64,000 nt of DNA from positions 92,727,557-92,791,556 of the forward strand of contig OY986438.1 of the NCBI GenBank assembly GCA_963920525.1. Direction: 5' to 3'. A program made the translations under genes and the position numbers. A model generated the notes under the pieces. That model was not told where the DNA came from. It saw only the letters and a list, made by a program, of their open reading frames with translations, and made no database searches. This document shows positions 23,285 to 33,945 of this stretch, in pieces; positions within the stretch are counted from its first letter, which is position 1; the number at the start of each line of letters is the position of its first letter. The DNA comes from Dichetophora obliterata. Lineage: Eukaryota > Arthropoda > Insecta > Diptera > Sciomyzidae.

Positions 23285-23904
23285 TATTAATAAAATAAAA
23301 GGATGTAGTAAAATGGTATACAAATATATATTTATTTATAGCTTTTGTTTGGTAGAAGATATTAAGAAAACTTCTTATTTAAATTATTTTGTATTACTTT
23401 GGAAAAAATATAAAAACAACATTTTGACAAACTTAATTTACGTTAAAAAAAAAATCCAGGCCTATGGCCAAGATTTTTGACCATAGAAACTGTTTATTGA
23501 GTTTTGTGTCAAAACGAAGCAATTTTTGTGGAGATCAAAACAATCAAAATTATATCTTAATCATTATAAATAAGATTAGATTATTATAAATTAATCAAAA
23601 CAACTTGTGACCTGTTTTTTTTTTTGAGCAAACAGTAAATTTTTACTTTTTTATAGCACACTTATAAGTGAATCCAGCTAAAAATTTTGTATTTTATTTT
23701 TTCTATTACATTTTTATCAAAATCATTTAATTGTCGCGTCATTTAGCAAAAGTGCCATTAATTTTGTTCGCAAATGTCAAGTTATGAGTGGACATAAAAA
23801 TAAGAGTGCAAAAGCAATTGGAATTAATTTGGTTATATTTTAAGTGTGGAAAAATTTGTTAAAATAATTTACGTTGCATATTTAAAAATATTTGTGAACC
23901 AAAC
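23285..23904. other. Unassigned DNA right of mariner
   Basis: Non-coding, AT-rich. No TIR or splice-flanked exon recognised. The last 140 bases could be the 5' leader of the small frame that follows. Confidence 0.4.
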
Positions 23905-24165
23905 ATGGGTCGGGCAAATGACTACTCTGAAGAAGAAGAAAGATTGATACTTCAAATGTGTAGCAGAGACGAAAACTACAAATTTATTTTAAATGCTCTT
24001 AACCAATCTGCCTGTGTTAAAAAAGCCTATTCTACGATAAAAAAAGCAGAAAACAGAGGATGTGCAAAAATCACATATTTACTGGATAAGTGCGTAGTAA
24101 GAGAAGCTCTTAAGGATCCATTCACTACATCGTTGGCCATTAAAAAAAATTGGCATTTGATATAA
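23905..24165 (+). CDS. Small hypothetical protein, 86 codons
   Basis: I do not recognise this protein. The ATG lies in a favourable context (AACCAAACATGG). The N-terminus is acidic and charged (YSEEEERLILQMC), followed by a mostly helical-looking, lysine-rich body with cysteines. It resembles the start of a Myb/SANT-like or MADF-like DNA-binding domain, but only weakly. The frame ends about 7 bp before the left terminus of the CACGGTTAAA element at 24172, so it may be the 5' part of a gene truncated by that insertion. It may also be a chance frame in AT-rich DNA. Confidence 0.3.
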   Translation: MGRANDYSEEEERLILQMCSRDENYKFILNALNQSACVKKAYSTIKKAENRGCAKITYLLDKCVVREALKDPFTTSLAIKKNWHLI

Positions 24166-24426
24166 ACTACACACGGTTAAAGATTTTGGACTAATTTTTA
24201 ATCAAAACTTTAGATTAAAGAAATTTTTAATCCAAAAAGTACTATTTTAAATCTCTACTTTAGTTTAATATAATTTAATCTAAAAAAGTTTAGTTTTAGA
24301 CTATTTTTGGACTACAAATTTAGCTGGGTCTCAAACCCACATTCCCGAAAGCTTTTTTTGCATTCGTAATGTAGCAAAATAATAATTAATGCTAAACTTT
24401 ATTAGCAACGAGTATAACGAGCAACG

Positions 24427-24490
24427 ATATACGAGTGGGTAAGATGTCGGACCGTCGGACGAGAGGACGTGGGTTAAAATCAGGAGATGG
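24427..24490 (+). ncRNA. tRNA-like pol III module 3
   Basis: ACGAGTGGGTAAGATG and GTGGGTTAAAATC stand in A- and B-box positions, homologous to modules 1 and 2 at 19.5-19.8 kb. The B box is degenerate, so transcription is doubtful. Confidence 0.35.
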
Positions 24491-24502
24491 TCAGACTAAT
24501 GG

Positions 24503-25204
24503 CCTTATTTTGTATGCCTAACGAAGCATCCAACAATCGAATGCTATGCGAACGATGTTGTAAGCAAATGGAAATTTGTATCCATAACGAAGCTACTCGG
24601 TAACTCTTACGACATGCTTACGTTTCTTATGTAATTCAAACTGTTACACAGAAGCAGTTGTCAAATGTGGCAATGCCAGATCAAACATTTCAGAAGTTTT
24701 CAGTTTTTATCTATTTACTTTAAAGATTTTTTAAGAATTTTGCTTCGTTTATTGTTTGCTGGCAACGCCGGTGTTTGGTTTATTTATGTGAACAGCTGTT
24801 TTGTTTTTATTCAGTCAATTTATTTTTAACAATAAAGTAATTTGCTCATTTGTTTTCATTGTGATTGTGTTTTAAATAAACTATAACTATTGAGCTACAA
24901 GTGTTTATAATAAAGTGACATTGAAGTGTTAAGTGTTTAAAAAAAATGTATGCAACTATCCATTTTTTGAACAATCTAATTCAACGAACACAACACAACG
25001 ATATCATTTGAGTATTCGTTTGATTTTGACGTTTGAATTCGCCATTTCATTGATCGTTAGGGATGCAAACTGCACAAATGTTACTCTGTTACGGCGTCGT
25101 TCGCCAGTTCGACAGCTGTTATCTGTTCGAATTGCAAATTTCAAAACTACAAACGAACAGTGTTTTGCACGAAACGAGTGTTCGTATAGGCATACAAAAT
25201 AAGG
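24503..25204. mobile_element. CCTTATTTTGTATGCC TIR element, about 700 bp
   Basis: The left end CCTTATTTTGTATGCCTA and the inverted right end are identical over 18 bp. The element sits just after the tRNA-like module of the surrounding CACGGTTAAA element, whose two halves continue on either side, so it inserted later. No recognisable coding sequence; target duplication not evident. Confidence 0.65.
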
Positions 25205-25425
25205 GCATAAATTTGATTTTAAGTTTTTATTAATATTTTTTATATTTTCTTGCTAACATTCATTCTAAAAATTTTAAACTTTCTGTGAATTAAAAAGTTA
25301 TCCTTTTTGGATTAAAAAATTTTAAATTTTTCCTTGGATTAAAAATTTATCTTTTTTTTTGAATGATTTAAATTTTGTATGTCATCCAAAAAAGCTTAAA
25401 ATTTTGTCCAAGGTTTTTAATCGTG

Positions 25426-26383
25426 CAGAACGCTCTGCCGACGCACAATTTAAGCGTTTTAGAGCTCATAACTATCATATGCAAATTGTGTAATCCAAAT
25501 AGTTTTTTTTTACGATCCTAAATTGCAATTGTACGAGCTTTTCAATTTCGGTAAAAGTTTTAATATATCTTTGATATATTCTGAGATATATGGATCGGAA
25601 GTTGGAACTTTCTTATTCCCTGCATATTTGCTTAAAACTTAACATTATTTTTTTAACTTTGAAACTGTCCTGTAAGCAAACGCTTAAATATTTCAGTTAA
25701 GGTTTTTTTTTAGTTACGAGATAATAATATTTGGTTAATCTTCTTTCTACCACTTTGGGCCGCATGTGAAACAAACTTTTCAATTAAAGACAAAATTACG
25801 ATATTTTTTTTGTCTTTTTGTGTGTTCCGATAATGTGCTAAAAACATTTTACTTACAAATTTTTAAAATAAGTAAGGAAACTTACTTTACGCATAATAAG
25901 AGAGTAAACATTTGAATATTACATTGATAATATGAGTTAAAATCTTAAACAGATCGGATTTTAATGATCTTTCAAATCAATTACTTCTAAAAGCCAAAAG
26001 TATGCTTCTGAATATAAGAATTATGGTTGTTGTGTTTTTTAAGGAAAATTTATAATTATACTATTGCATACTTTTCGGATGCGAATAAAAATTAACAAAA
26101 GGACGTATTGATCGTACCCGATGGTTCACTGATATGATGTTTTAAGTCATAAAAATTCGATAATCCTATGTATTTTTAAGTTTTGTACAATCACATAATT
26201 ATAATGCAGGATTGCATTAATTATTAATTAAATATTGATAATATTTTTAATTAATATCTTACGTTTGCATTATTTTTGCATATACTATTCAGGAATATAT
26301 GTTGCTTGAAATAGAAGACGTGTTAAAAGAATGAATCATAGTATATTTTTTTAGTAATTATTTTGAATATTTTTATGTAAAGT
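25426..26383. other. Unassigned AT-rich DNA
   Basis: About 1 kb with no open frame, TIR or RNA-like feature that I can support. Confidence 0.45.
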
Positions 26384-26705
26384 GGCGATCGTAGCCTAGT
26401 GGGTAGAGTCGTGGCCCCTAAGCTAAAGAACCGCGGTAGCCCGGGTTCAATTCCAGCTCAGACAGAAAGTGTTTTCAATTGAATTAATTTTTCTGTTCGG
26501 TCGTCACCGCTCTGCAGACAATGGCAAACCTCAGAGAGTAAAAATTGCCATGTAAATTTCTTGAGAACATGAGCCGTTCGAAGTCGGCATAAAATACGTA
26601 GGTCCAGTTCTCGGTCATTCGTGATCAAACATTTAATAACGCGCACAACACAATTGATCAATAGAAGCTAGGTCAAAGTTCTTCCAAGGGCTGATATGGC
26701 CAGTT
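26384..26705 (+). repeat. tRNA-derived SINE
   Basis: The head (26384-26463) has a good A box (TAGCCTAGTGGGTAGAG) and B box (GGGTTCAATTCC). The body includes ATGGCAAACCTCAGAGAGTA and GAGCCGTTCGAAGTCGGC, a pattern I recognise as a SINE family of higher flies (from memory, unverified). It ends in a T/A-rich tract near 26705. The 67-codon frame on the minus strand here is repeat sequence, not a gene. Confidence 0.7.
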
Positions 26706-26944
26706 AATTTTTTTTTTTTACTTTTATTTAAAAAAATAAAAACTAATGAACGCATGGAGTATATCTTCAAGTTTTTATTTATTTTGTTTTTTTTAAATTA
26801 AAAAAAAAATGATTTATTAAATTTTCTTAAAAAATTTGCTACTCTAAAATTTTTCTTTAAATATGGAAAACCACATCGATTTTCAACATAACACAAAAAC
26901 CAAAAGAAAATATCTTCAACCTTACAAAAGTTACAAATTTTGAT

Positions 26945-27430
26945 CACCCAGGGAGCAAAATCTTATACTGTGCGACTTTTGCAAGAAACAAATTGAATTG
27001 AGTAATACCAACAAAGTTTCTACCAACAGAAGAAATTGGAAAAATATTCCGTATACCGACGAATTAAAAGAAAATTATTTGGTTCAAATCGTAGAGATTT
27101 TCTACAAAGTGGTAGAATCCAAGAACTTAATCCTAAAACACCATTTAGAAGTTAAACATGGTGGTGGAAACATAAAAATTTGGGGATACTTCTCCTATGC
27201 TGGAGTTGTGCAATTTATTTTTATTTTTATTTTTTTTTATATTGAAGAAAATATGAACAAGGGAGTTTACCAGGAAATATTGGAAGATTTCATGCTGCCT
27301 TATGCAGAGGACAATATTCCTAAAATAAGATCTTTTGAACAGGACAACGACCCCAATCACACCGAATATGGGTATTTCCGTTCCTACGCAAGTGACAGTC
27401 GTACGACTTTAATAAGTGGAAAAACAAGGA
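26945..27430 (+). pseudogene. Tc1-like transposase fragment, central part
   Basis: The frame contains KHGGGNIKIWGYFSYAGV and, further on, EQDNDPNHT, the Tc1-family blocks (KHGGGxxMVWGCFS and FQQDNDPKHT) around the first beta-strands and second catalytic aspartate of the DDE domain. An (ATTTTT)n tract at 27215-27238 is inserted where the family has a short loop. The N-terminal paired-like domain and the first aspartate block are degenerate or absent. The C-terminus lies separately near 28.1 kb. Non-functional. Confidence 0.85.
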
Positions 27431-28044
27431 AAAGTTAAACTAACAGTTTTCTAATTATGCTTTTTCAATAGTTTTTTAAACGCACTATACAAGGTGTAAA
27501 AGCAAAGAGTTGTCATAAGTTCGACTCTTAGAGGGCCACCAAAAATGATACGATACGTGACAAAAAATAGTTATTATATGAATTTTTTTTCAATATAATC
27601 TGGAGCAATGTTGCTACATATTCATAATTGTTTCGTTGAAAAATCTTTTTTAATTATTTTTATACAAACAGTAATATGATACGTTATATGAAAGATTTTT
27701 TCCTTAAAAGAAGTACACATATTTTATAGTTCTGTTTATTTAATTGAACAAGAAAAATATATAAAGTGTAATTCAAGATCGTAAAAATCGAAAACAGAAA
27801 AAATTTTAACTAAGATTTGTATTGTACGATTATTTATTATACTTATAAGATTCCAACTTTCGTTAAAACTTTTAAACTTTTGTCACCATTTTTCAAATTT
27901 TGTTGCTATGCATCATATTTGCTGCAATTTTTAAAAAATTCAAATTGAGATCAGTTCTCAGTACTCTCACAATATTAATTTAAACATTTTTTTCTCCATT
28001 ATGGAGGCTTAAAAGAATTTTGAGAAGCATTTAATTTGTCAGTC

Positions 28045-28150
28045 CCGGTAGACCTTTTGGTGGAAATGCCCATTTACTTGAACCCTATAGAAAACCTATG
28101 AAAACAGTTGAAAAATAAGATTCACACAAAACAAAAAAACATACAAACAA
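28045..28150 (+). pseudogene. Tc1-like transposase fragment, C-terminal part
   Basis: A short reading contains YLNPIENL followed by a stop, then KQLKNKIHTKQ. This matches the Tc1 C-terminal block around the last catalytic acidic residue (DLNPIENLW). It is on the same strand as the central fragment, separated from it by about 610 bp of unrelated AT-rich DNA, so both may come from one element with a later insertion. Confidence 0.65.
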
Positions 28151-28374
28151 AAAAGCGCTATAGGAATAAATAAAAATGGCTTGGTATGCCATACACGGAG
28201 ATAATTATTTTGCTTGAATCAAGCAAATGTTTGGCTTAAAAGAAAATCAGCAAAACTTTGCTCAATCATGGTGTGATTTTAGAAAAAGATTGCTAAATTG
28301 TAATCACTTCTCATGTACTTAGGAAAAAGCAAAATTTTGATTGAATTCCAGCAAAATTTTGCTAAGTAATTATA

Positions 28375-28817
28375 CACTGCAAAAGCAAATTTCTACTTAT
28401 TTCATTTAAGCAAATATTTGCTAAGTTCAAATAAGCTCAAATAGCAAATTTTAACTTAACTCATGCAAATAATATTTACTTACTCATGCTAAGTTATTAT
28501 AGTAAATAGCAAATTTTCCACTAAATTCAAGCAAATTTCTCTAAACACTAGCAAACGTTTATTCTTAATGAAGAAAACTATGCAACGATTGGTTAACAAC
28601 TGCGATGGTCTAATGGATAAGCCCATGCACTTACACTCACGCGGCCGAGGTTCAAATCTCCAGATGGTAGTAAGTTTTCAATATAATTTGATTTTAACAA
28701 TTCTTTCACTTCACAAATATGCTAGACTTCACCAAAAACTAATCAAAATTTGCTATTTCAATTCATAATAACTTAGCAAATATTTGCTTGAATTAAGTAG
28801 AACTTTCTTTTGCAGTT
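28375..28817. mobile_element. TIR element with internal tRNA-like module, about 440 bp
   Basis: The left end CACTGCAAAAGCAAATTTCT and inverted right end AACTGCAAAAGAAAGTTCTA continue as about 50 bp of inverted similarity (both reach AAGCAAATATTTGCTAAGTT). A tRNA-like module lies in the middle. The architecture parallels the CACGGTTAAA family but the sequence is different. Confidence 0.65.
28601..28668 (+). ncRNA. tRNA-like pol III module 4 (tRNA-Arg-like A box)
   Basis: GGTCTAATGGATAAG is close to the A-box region I know from tRNA-Arg genes, and GGTTCAAATCTCC fits a B box about 45 bp later. Acceptor-stem pairing is not evident, so I do not call a functional tRNA. Confidence 0.5.
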
Positions 28818-29874
28818 TACAATAAATTAGCAAAAAATTTTTTTAATTTGCAAACCTAAAATTGGCTTTTGATTTTTTAAGAACTTTTTTAAAAATGAAC
28901 ATAAACTGATCTTTGTTTATTTTATTTCCTTTCAAGTGAAATGTCTTATAAATTTTTTAATTTTTATATTTTTAAAAAATTAAATGAATTATTTATGTAA
29001 ATGTTATAAAGTGAGGATGTGATGCTCTTATAATTTTGAACATAACTGTAAAACATAGATGTGGTAATTTCACGGTTAATTTTTTTCCATTTTTCTATAG
29101 CGTTTTAACTTTCAGTCAAAGAAAATTTGAGGAAATCGTTTGGAAAATAGCAAGCAAGATATCTCAATAGTTATTTCAAATACGGACATTTTTTTCAACA
29201 TACTGTCTGTAAAAATATTGCCCAAAAAGCTTTCGTATACCGTTATTTTTCTTAATCAATGACTTTTCATACAAATATACTTTGTACTGAGCACATCTAT
29301 ACTTTTCGAGGTATCGCAATAATTTTTATGTCAAAATAACTGGAATTTTTCAAAATTTACTATTCGTAAGAAATTTCCCCACCACAATATAAATTCACAT
29401 ATGTTACATAAAAAATGCTTTACAATAATTAAAGGGTATCCGTAAAATATGGCGAAAAATGTCTTATTATTTTTGGACATCTTCTTAATGCCTAAAATTC
29501 CCTCGTATATCCTGTTCTTCTATATCTTATAGTTTGGCTTTTGTTTAAGAAGTTATCTTTTTGCGCTCATATATCAGGTCAAAGGTCAAAAATCAAAAAT
29601 CCAATTATGTTGTGCAAGCCTCCTTACCCAGACCTTTTTCACCTCATTCACCATTCTACCTCTTCCTACCTCTGGGAATTCATATTAAAATTAATATCAG
29701 TTTTCATATTTAGGGTCATAGGTCATCAATTTCAAATCGAGTACGTTTCAACACATCTATTGTGCCGTGACTTTCGAATGTTATACGTTTCATTAACTTT
29801 TTTCTAATAAATATTAAAAAAGAGTACGACAACATTTGATGTTTGCGTATTAATATGTAAGATAATAACTTAAA
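28818..29874. other. Unassigned AT-rich DNA
   Basis: About 1 kb without supported features; the 88-codon frame at 29541-29807 has no motif. Confidence 0.45.
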
Positions 29875-30735
29875 TAACGGTGGGCAAATGTGGCTCATAG
29901 AGCCGAATGCGACTCTTTGTTTTTTTATTATGATATTTCAGAATACATTACAAAAAATTTTAAAATTTTAAATTTTTCGTCAAATTCCATGTTGTTCTAT
30001 CGTTGTTTAACAAACGATTTGAAGAACAATTTGATATATTGAACCCTGTTTTTCTTTACTGGACGTTCTCTTTAATTATGTTGTACTTTTTCTCCATGAT
30101 TCAATTACAAGATAAGCTTATATTAGAGAAAAGTCTGACAAAGGTTGAGCTAGATGCCAAGGTCAGCTGTTCAAAATAAAGTTTTTCTAGTTGTTGTTGT
30201 TGCGAACGGGTTTAACCAATACAGAACCAAGTTTTCAAATATTGGTCAAATATTTTTTTAAAGTTTATTTTTGTTCTGTTATATTTTTTACGTTAAAAAA
30301 CTTGAATTTAATTATTTTTCTTTTGTTTTAAGTGTGTAGATGCATATCGCACCCTAACGAATGTTTAGAAGAAGTAAATACAATTTTATTTTTCACAAGG
30401 GACTCCACACAAAACAAGGAAAAGAAGTATTTTTTTATTATAGAGAAAGAAGATAAGTTCAAAATTTCGACCGTCGCTGGAGATAATCACTACGAATAGC
30501 TTTACACGAAAATTCAAAATTTTAAAATTTTTATTTGTGCCCCTATTGTAGTTAATGTGCGATATGTTATCTACATCGTTTATATTAATTTTGGCTTTTT
30601 TTTTTAAATAATAAAACCTTTATTTATATTAAAATTTGTTTTCGTATTTTATTTATTTGAAGTACGATGTGGCTTTTTGGTAGGTATTAAAAATCTTAAT
30701 GCGGCTCTTATTGGCCTCATGTGTGCCCACCCCTG
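29875..30735. mobile_element. hAT-type MITE, about 860 bp
   Basis: The inverted right end reads CAGGGGTGGGCACACATGAG and the left reads CGGTGGGCAAATGTGGCTC, followed in both by an AGAGCCG or AAGAGCCGCAT block. CAGGGGTGGGCA is a familiar hAT (Charlie-like) terminus. The left extremity is eroded, so the 8-bp duplication cannot be confirmed. No transposase remains inside. Confidence 0.65.
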
Positions 30736-32756
30736 TAATAGAATATAATGCTTGCAAAGCATACTTGATTTTTTTCTCGAACATTTTTATAGAATATTTC
30801 AACCATCTGCTTTTTAAGGGTACTGTAAATATCAAATTATATATATATTGATAATACTATTTTATTTATGAACGCTTCTATTTACAATAATATATTTTTA
30901 TATTGAAAATAAATTCTCTGAAAAATTATAATAAAAACTTGTATAGTAATTCATTATTATTAAAAACAGCTTTTTCGCATTTTAATAGATTTGATAATTT
31001 AATGGTTTTTTAATAAAATAATGTTTAAATTAAAAAATTTTAAAAATCAAAAAGGAAACTAAAAAATACACGTCAATATTCACACCAGTACATTTTATTA
31101 CATTACATTATTATTTTATTTGATTACATGTTGCATAATTTTGAATTATTTTTGTAAATGTTTTGAATTATTATTATGGAAATTTATTAATGGTATTGTT
31201 GGTTTTGATATCTAAAATAGCAAACGTATATTACATATCATCGATATATCTAGCAAATACTGCATCAATGAACATTCAAACAATTAGTACCTTATGATAA
31301 GTTTCGCCCAGTTCAATGGAGCCTGCTCGTGTATAGCCAGTGATGCCATATTGAAGGTAAATTCCCTTTTTTGAGGCATTTTTCAATCGTCTTGTGAGCT
31401 AAAAGGGAAAACGTGAAGCATTTTGCTTGGTCGTACAAATAAAAGGGAATTTTCAAATGGAGAACTAAAGGCGTTATTCTGGTAATTTGCAATTGCAAAT
31501 TAACATACAAAGCAGTTTTTATTATACTATTTTATCATGAAAAATATCATATAAATATTTCTTGTTCAAATCTTTTTGTGTGTTGACAGTTTTGTCAAGT
31601 AGCTTTCGATATCATTTTATACTAAGAAATCCCTGTAATTGCAATTGTCAATTTCTAGAATTAGTCGATAAATATAAGGAGTACATATATTGCTATGTAT
31701 ATTGTTTTGCTTTTTGTATTGTTTCGTTACTTTTAACAAAATATTTAATTGATTTAAAAAAATACTAGATCTTTTTATTGTATCCACTTAGTTTCAAATA
31801 ATTCCCAGTGGAGAACGAATGTATCCGTCTTCGAAGACCTCTTTCAAGACAGCACTCAGTCTTCGAGGACAGATCGCTCTAATCCTACAGCTGTGCTCGA
31901 AGACAATTTCGAACAAATTAGCCAAACGACTTGCAAGACTATTCTTCGCCATTTCTCGACGACGAATGAAATCCACGTACTGCCCAATCAATGTACGTGT
32001 TCGCTTAAAACCAGTACTCCTCTACTTGTGTTTACCCCATCGTGCTCTCTTGCTTTATGTTTTCCACTCTCTTTCATTCCCTTCATGAATCGATTTGACT
32101 TTGAAGCCGGATTTTCTGCTTTTTAATATATATTTAAAAAATTTTAAAAATTTTTTTGACAACTTTTCACACGGCTTATTTTGCTCCTGAATTAATGAAT
32201 ACAGGTCAGCAAAAAACTCGTATTGTTACTCCGTTAACTTCAACGACGGTTTCAAAGACAACGTCTTGGAAGTCTACTCACGCCACTGGGTTTGTATGGA
32301 AAAGATTTTTTTATAACAAATTCTTATGTATTAATCAGAGCAAATAGTTTTTAAAACAGATTCTATACCATAATTCTTTCAGTTATAAAAATTTTTTATG
32401 CTTATGTTTACGAACATGTGCTATGTTATTTAATACTTTAATTAACTTTTGTGCATAAAATTTTATACCTAAATAAAGTTATGTTTGAAAGATATTTTAG
32501 ATTTTACAAAATTGTAAAAGGGAAAAAAGGGAATTTTTTAATGTGTTTGTGGGAAATTATACATAAATATACTGGCAAGACTGTGTATAGCATAAAATAA
32601 TCTGTAAGTTTATGCATAACTTCAGGCTGAACATTTTGGAGGACATATTGTAAAAGCACTGTATCAATGGCAATGACTTTTATATATTAAGAAGTGCATA
32701 CTTGCAGGCTGAACATTTTTCAGGACGATATAGGTGCAGAGCTATGCATTAAGATT
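30736..32756. other. Unassigned DNA with a less AT-rich patch
   Basis: Mostly AT-rich. At about 31800-32010 the sequence is less AT-rich, contains the recurring words TTCGAAGAC, TTCGAGGAC and CTCGAAGAC, and stays open in one plus frame for some 90 codons. No motif is recognised and no clear splice sites flank it, so I do not call a gene. Confidence 0.4.
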
Positions 32757-33020
32757 GTTATCTGGTGCAACATATCTTCAGTTAATACTTAATATTGAAT
32801 AAACCAACCAACGCAACAAAGAATATTCGATCAGTTGGTAGTATATAGGACTATCAATCGAAGGGTTACGAATTCGATTCTCATGGCATACAAAGAAATA
32901 TTTTCATTTTATATTCTCTTGGTGTAGCAGACGCAAGCAAAAAGCAACGACAATTCTAAGAAAAAGGTATTTGGAAAAAGTGTAGTTTTTGAGATTTCAC
33001 TCAAGAAAATTACAAAAGGA
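32757..33020 (+). repeat. Direct repeat with tRNA-like module, copy 1
   Basis: About 260 bp starting TATCTGGTGCAACATATC, repeated at 33687-33945. It contains a tRNA-like module at 32827-32890 (ATCAGTTGGTAGTATA, then AATTCGATTCTC). Upstream lie further diverged words (CAGGCTGAACATTTT near 32625, 32708 and 33598), so the pair belongs to a larger decayed array. Confidence 0.75.
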
Positions 33021-33686
33021 GGCGTAAAAAGCTTCTCTTCAAAAATGCAATGACAATAATTTATTTACTGATTTTACAGCAATTAGAAAGTGCAAAAAGG
33101 AATAAGAAAAATAAAACCATATGATTTTATTTATTTACTAGTATAAAAGCCTGTCCTATGACAGATCCTTCGCACCTTCCTTTTTGGAGCCTTTTGCCGA
33201 AAGCACTTTTTTCTCTTTTTAAAGCTTGATTTTTTTATTCATTTGATTTTTGCAAAATACAAATGTACCACTTTAAATAACACTTTACATATTGAAGCAG
33301 TGTTGAAAAATTAGTTTATGTGTAAAAAAGCAAAAAGTCAAGATTGGTAACAACCATATTCATACACAACTTTACAAACTTGCCTTGCAATCTTTAATAC
33401 GTAGTAACTCAAGTGTCATTTTGCGGCTGATACAATTATATTTTTTGGTACAATCGACTCAAATCGACTCAAAAGAATTTCATTAAATTCGTCATAACTT
33501 TTTTATGAAAAAAGAGGTATTTAGATCAAAAACGTACTATTGTAAAAACCCAAAATTGTCACTGAGAAGTATCAAATATATCTTCTGTGCATACTTTCAG
33601 GCTGAACATTTTTGAGAACAATGTGTCTTGTAAAATTACTTTACTGCCAAAAATTAATTACAATTTGAGAAATACTGTGTGCGGAT

Positions 33687-33945
33687 GCTATCTGGTGCAA
33701 CATATCTTCAGTTAATACTTAATATTGAATAAACCAGCCAACGTAACAAGGGATATCAGTTGGTAGTGTAGAGGACTATCGAAGGATTACGGGTTCGATT
33801 CTCACTATATGCTAAGAAATATTTTTAATTTTATATTATCTTGGTGTAACAGACGCAAGCAAAAAGCAACAGCAATTCTAAAAAAAAGGTGTATGGAAAA
33901 AAGTGTCGTTTTTGAGATTTCACTCAAGCAAATAAAAAAAAAGCT
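33687..33945 (+). repeat. Direct repeat with tRNA-like module, copy 2
   Basis: Second copy, 930 bp downstream of the first, with the better preserved module at 33751-33808 (ATCAGTTGGTAGTGTAGAGG, then GGGTTCGATTCTC, a near-consensus B box). The tail includes GCAAAAAGCAACAGCAATTC and GAGATTTCACTCAAG, as in copy 1. Confidence 0.75.

Larger units (their letters stand above)
24172..25425. mobile_element. CACGGTTAAA-family TIR element with nested MITE
   Basis: The left end CACGGTTAAAGATTTTGGAC and inverted right end CACGATTAAAAACCTTGGAC match at 17 of 20. The left side carries the family's conserved GCTGGGTCTCAAACCCACA block and a tRNA-like module. The centre is occupied by a separate 700-bp TIR element (24503-25204). 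No target duplication was confirmed. No coding capacity. Confidence 0.7.

Noticed and set aside
26384..26463. Functional tRNA gene
   Set aside because: Good A and B boxes but no matching acceptor stem and a long SINE body behind it; called as a SINE head. The other tRNA-like modules were rejected as tRNA genes for the same reason.
31893..32126. Open, less AT-rich stretch that might be a host exon
   Set aside because: Open for about 90 codons but with no recognised domain and no convincing splice sites; noted only as a patch in an unassigned region.
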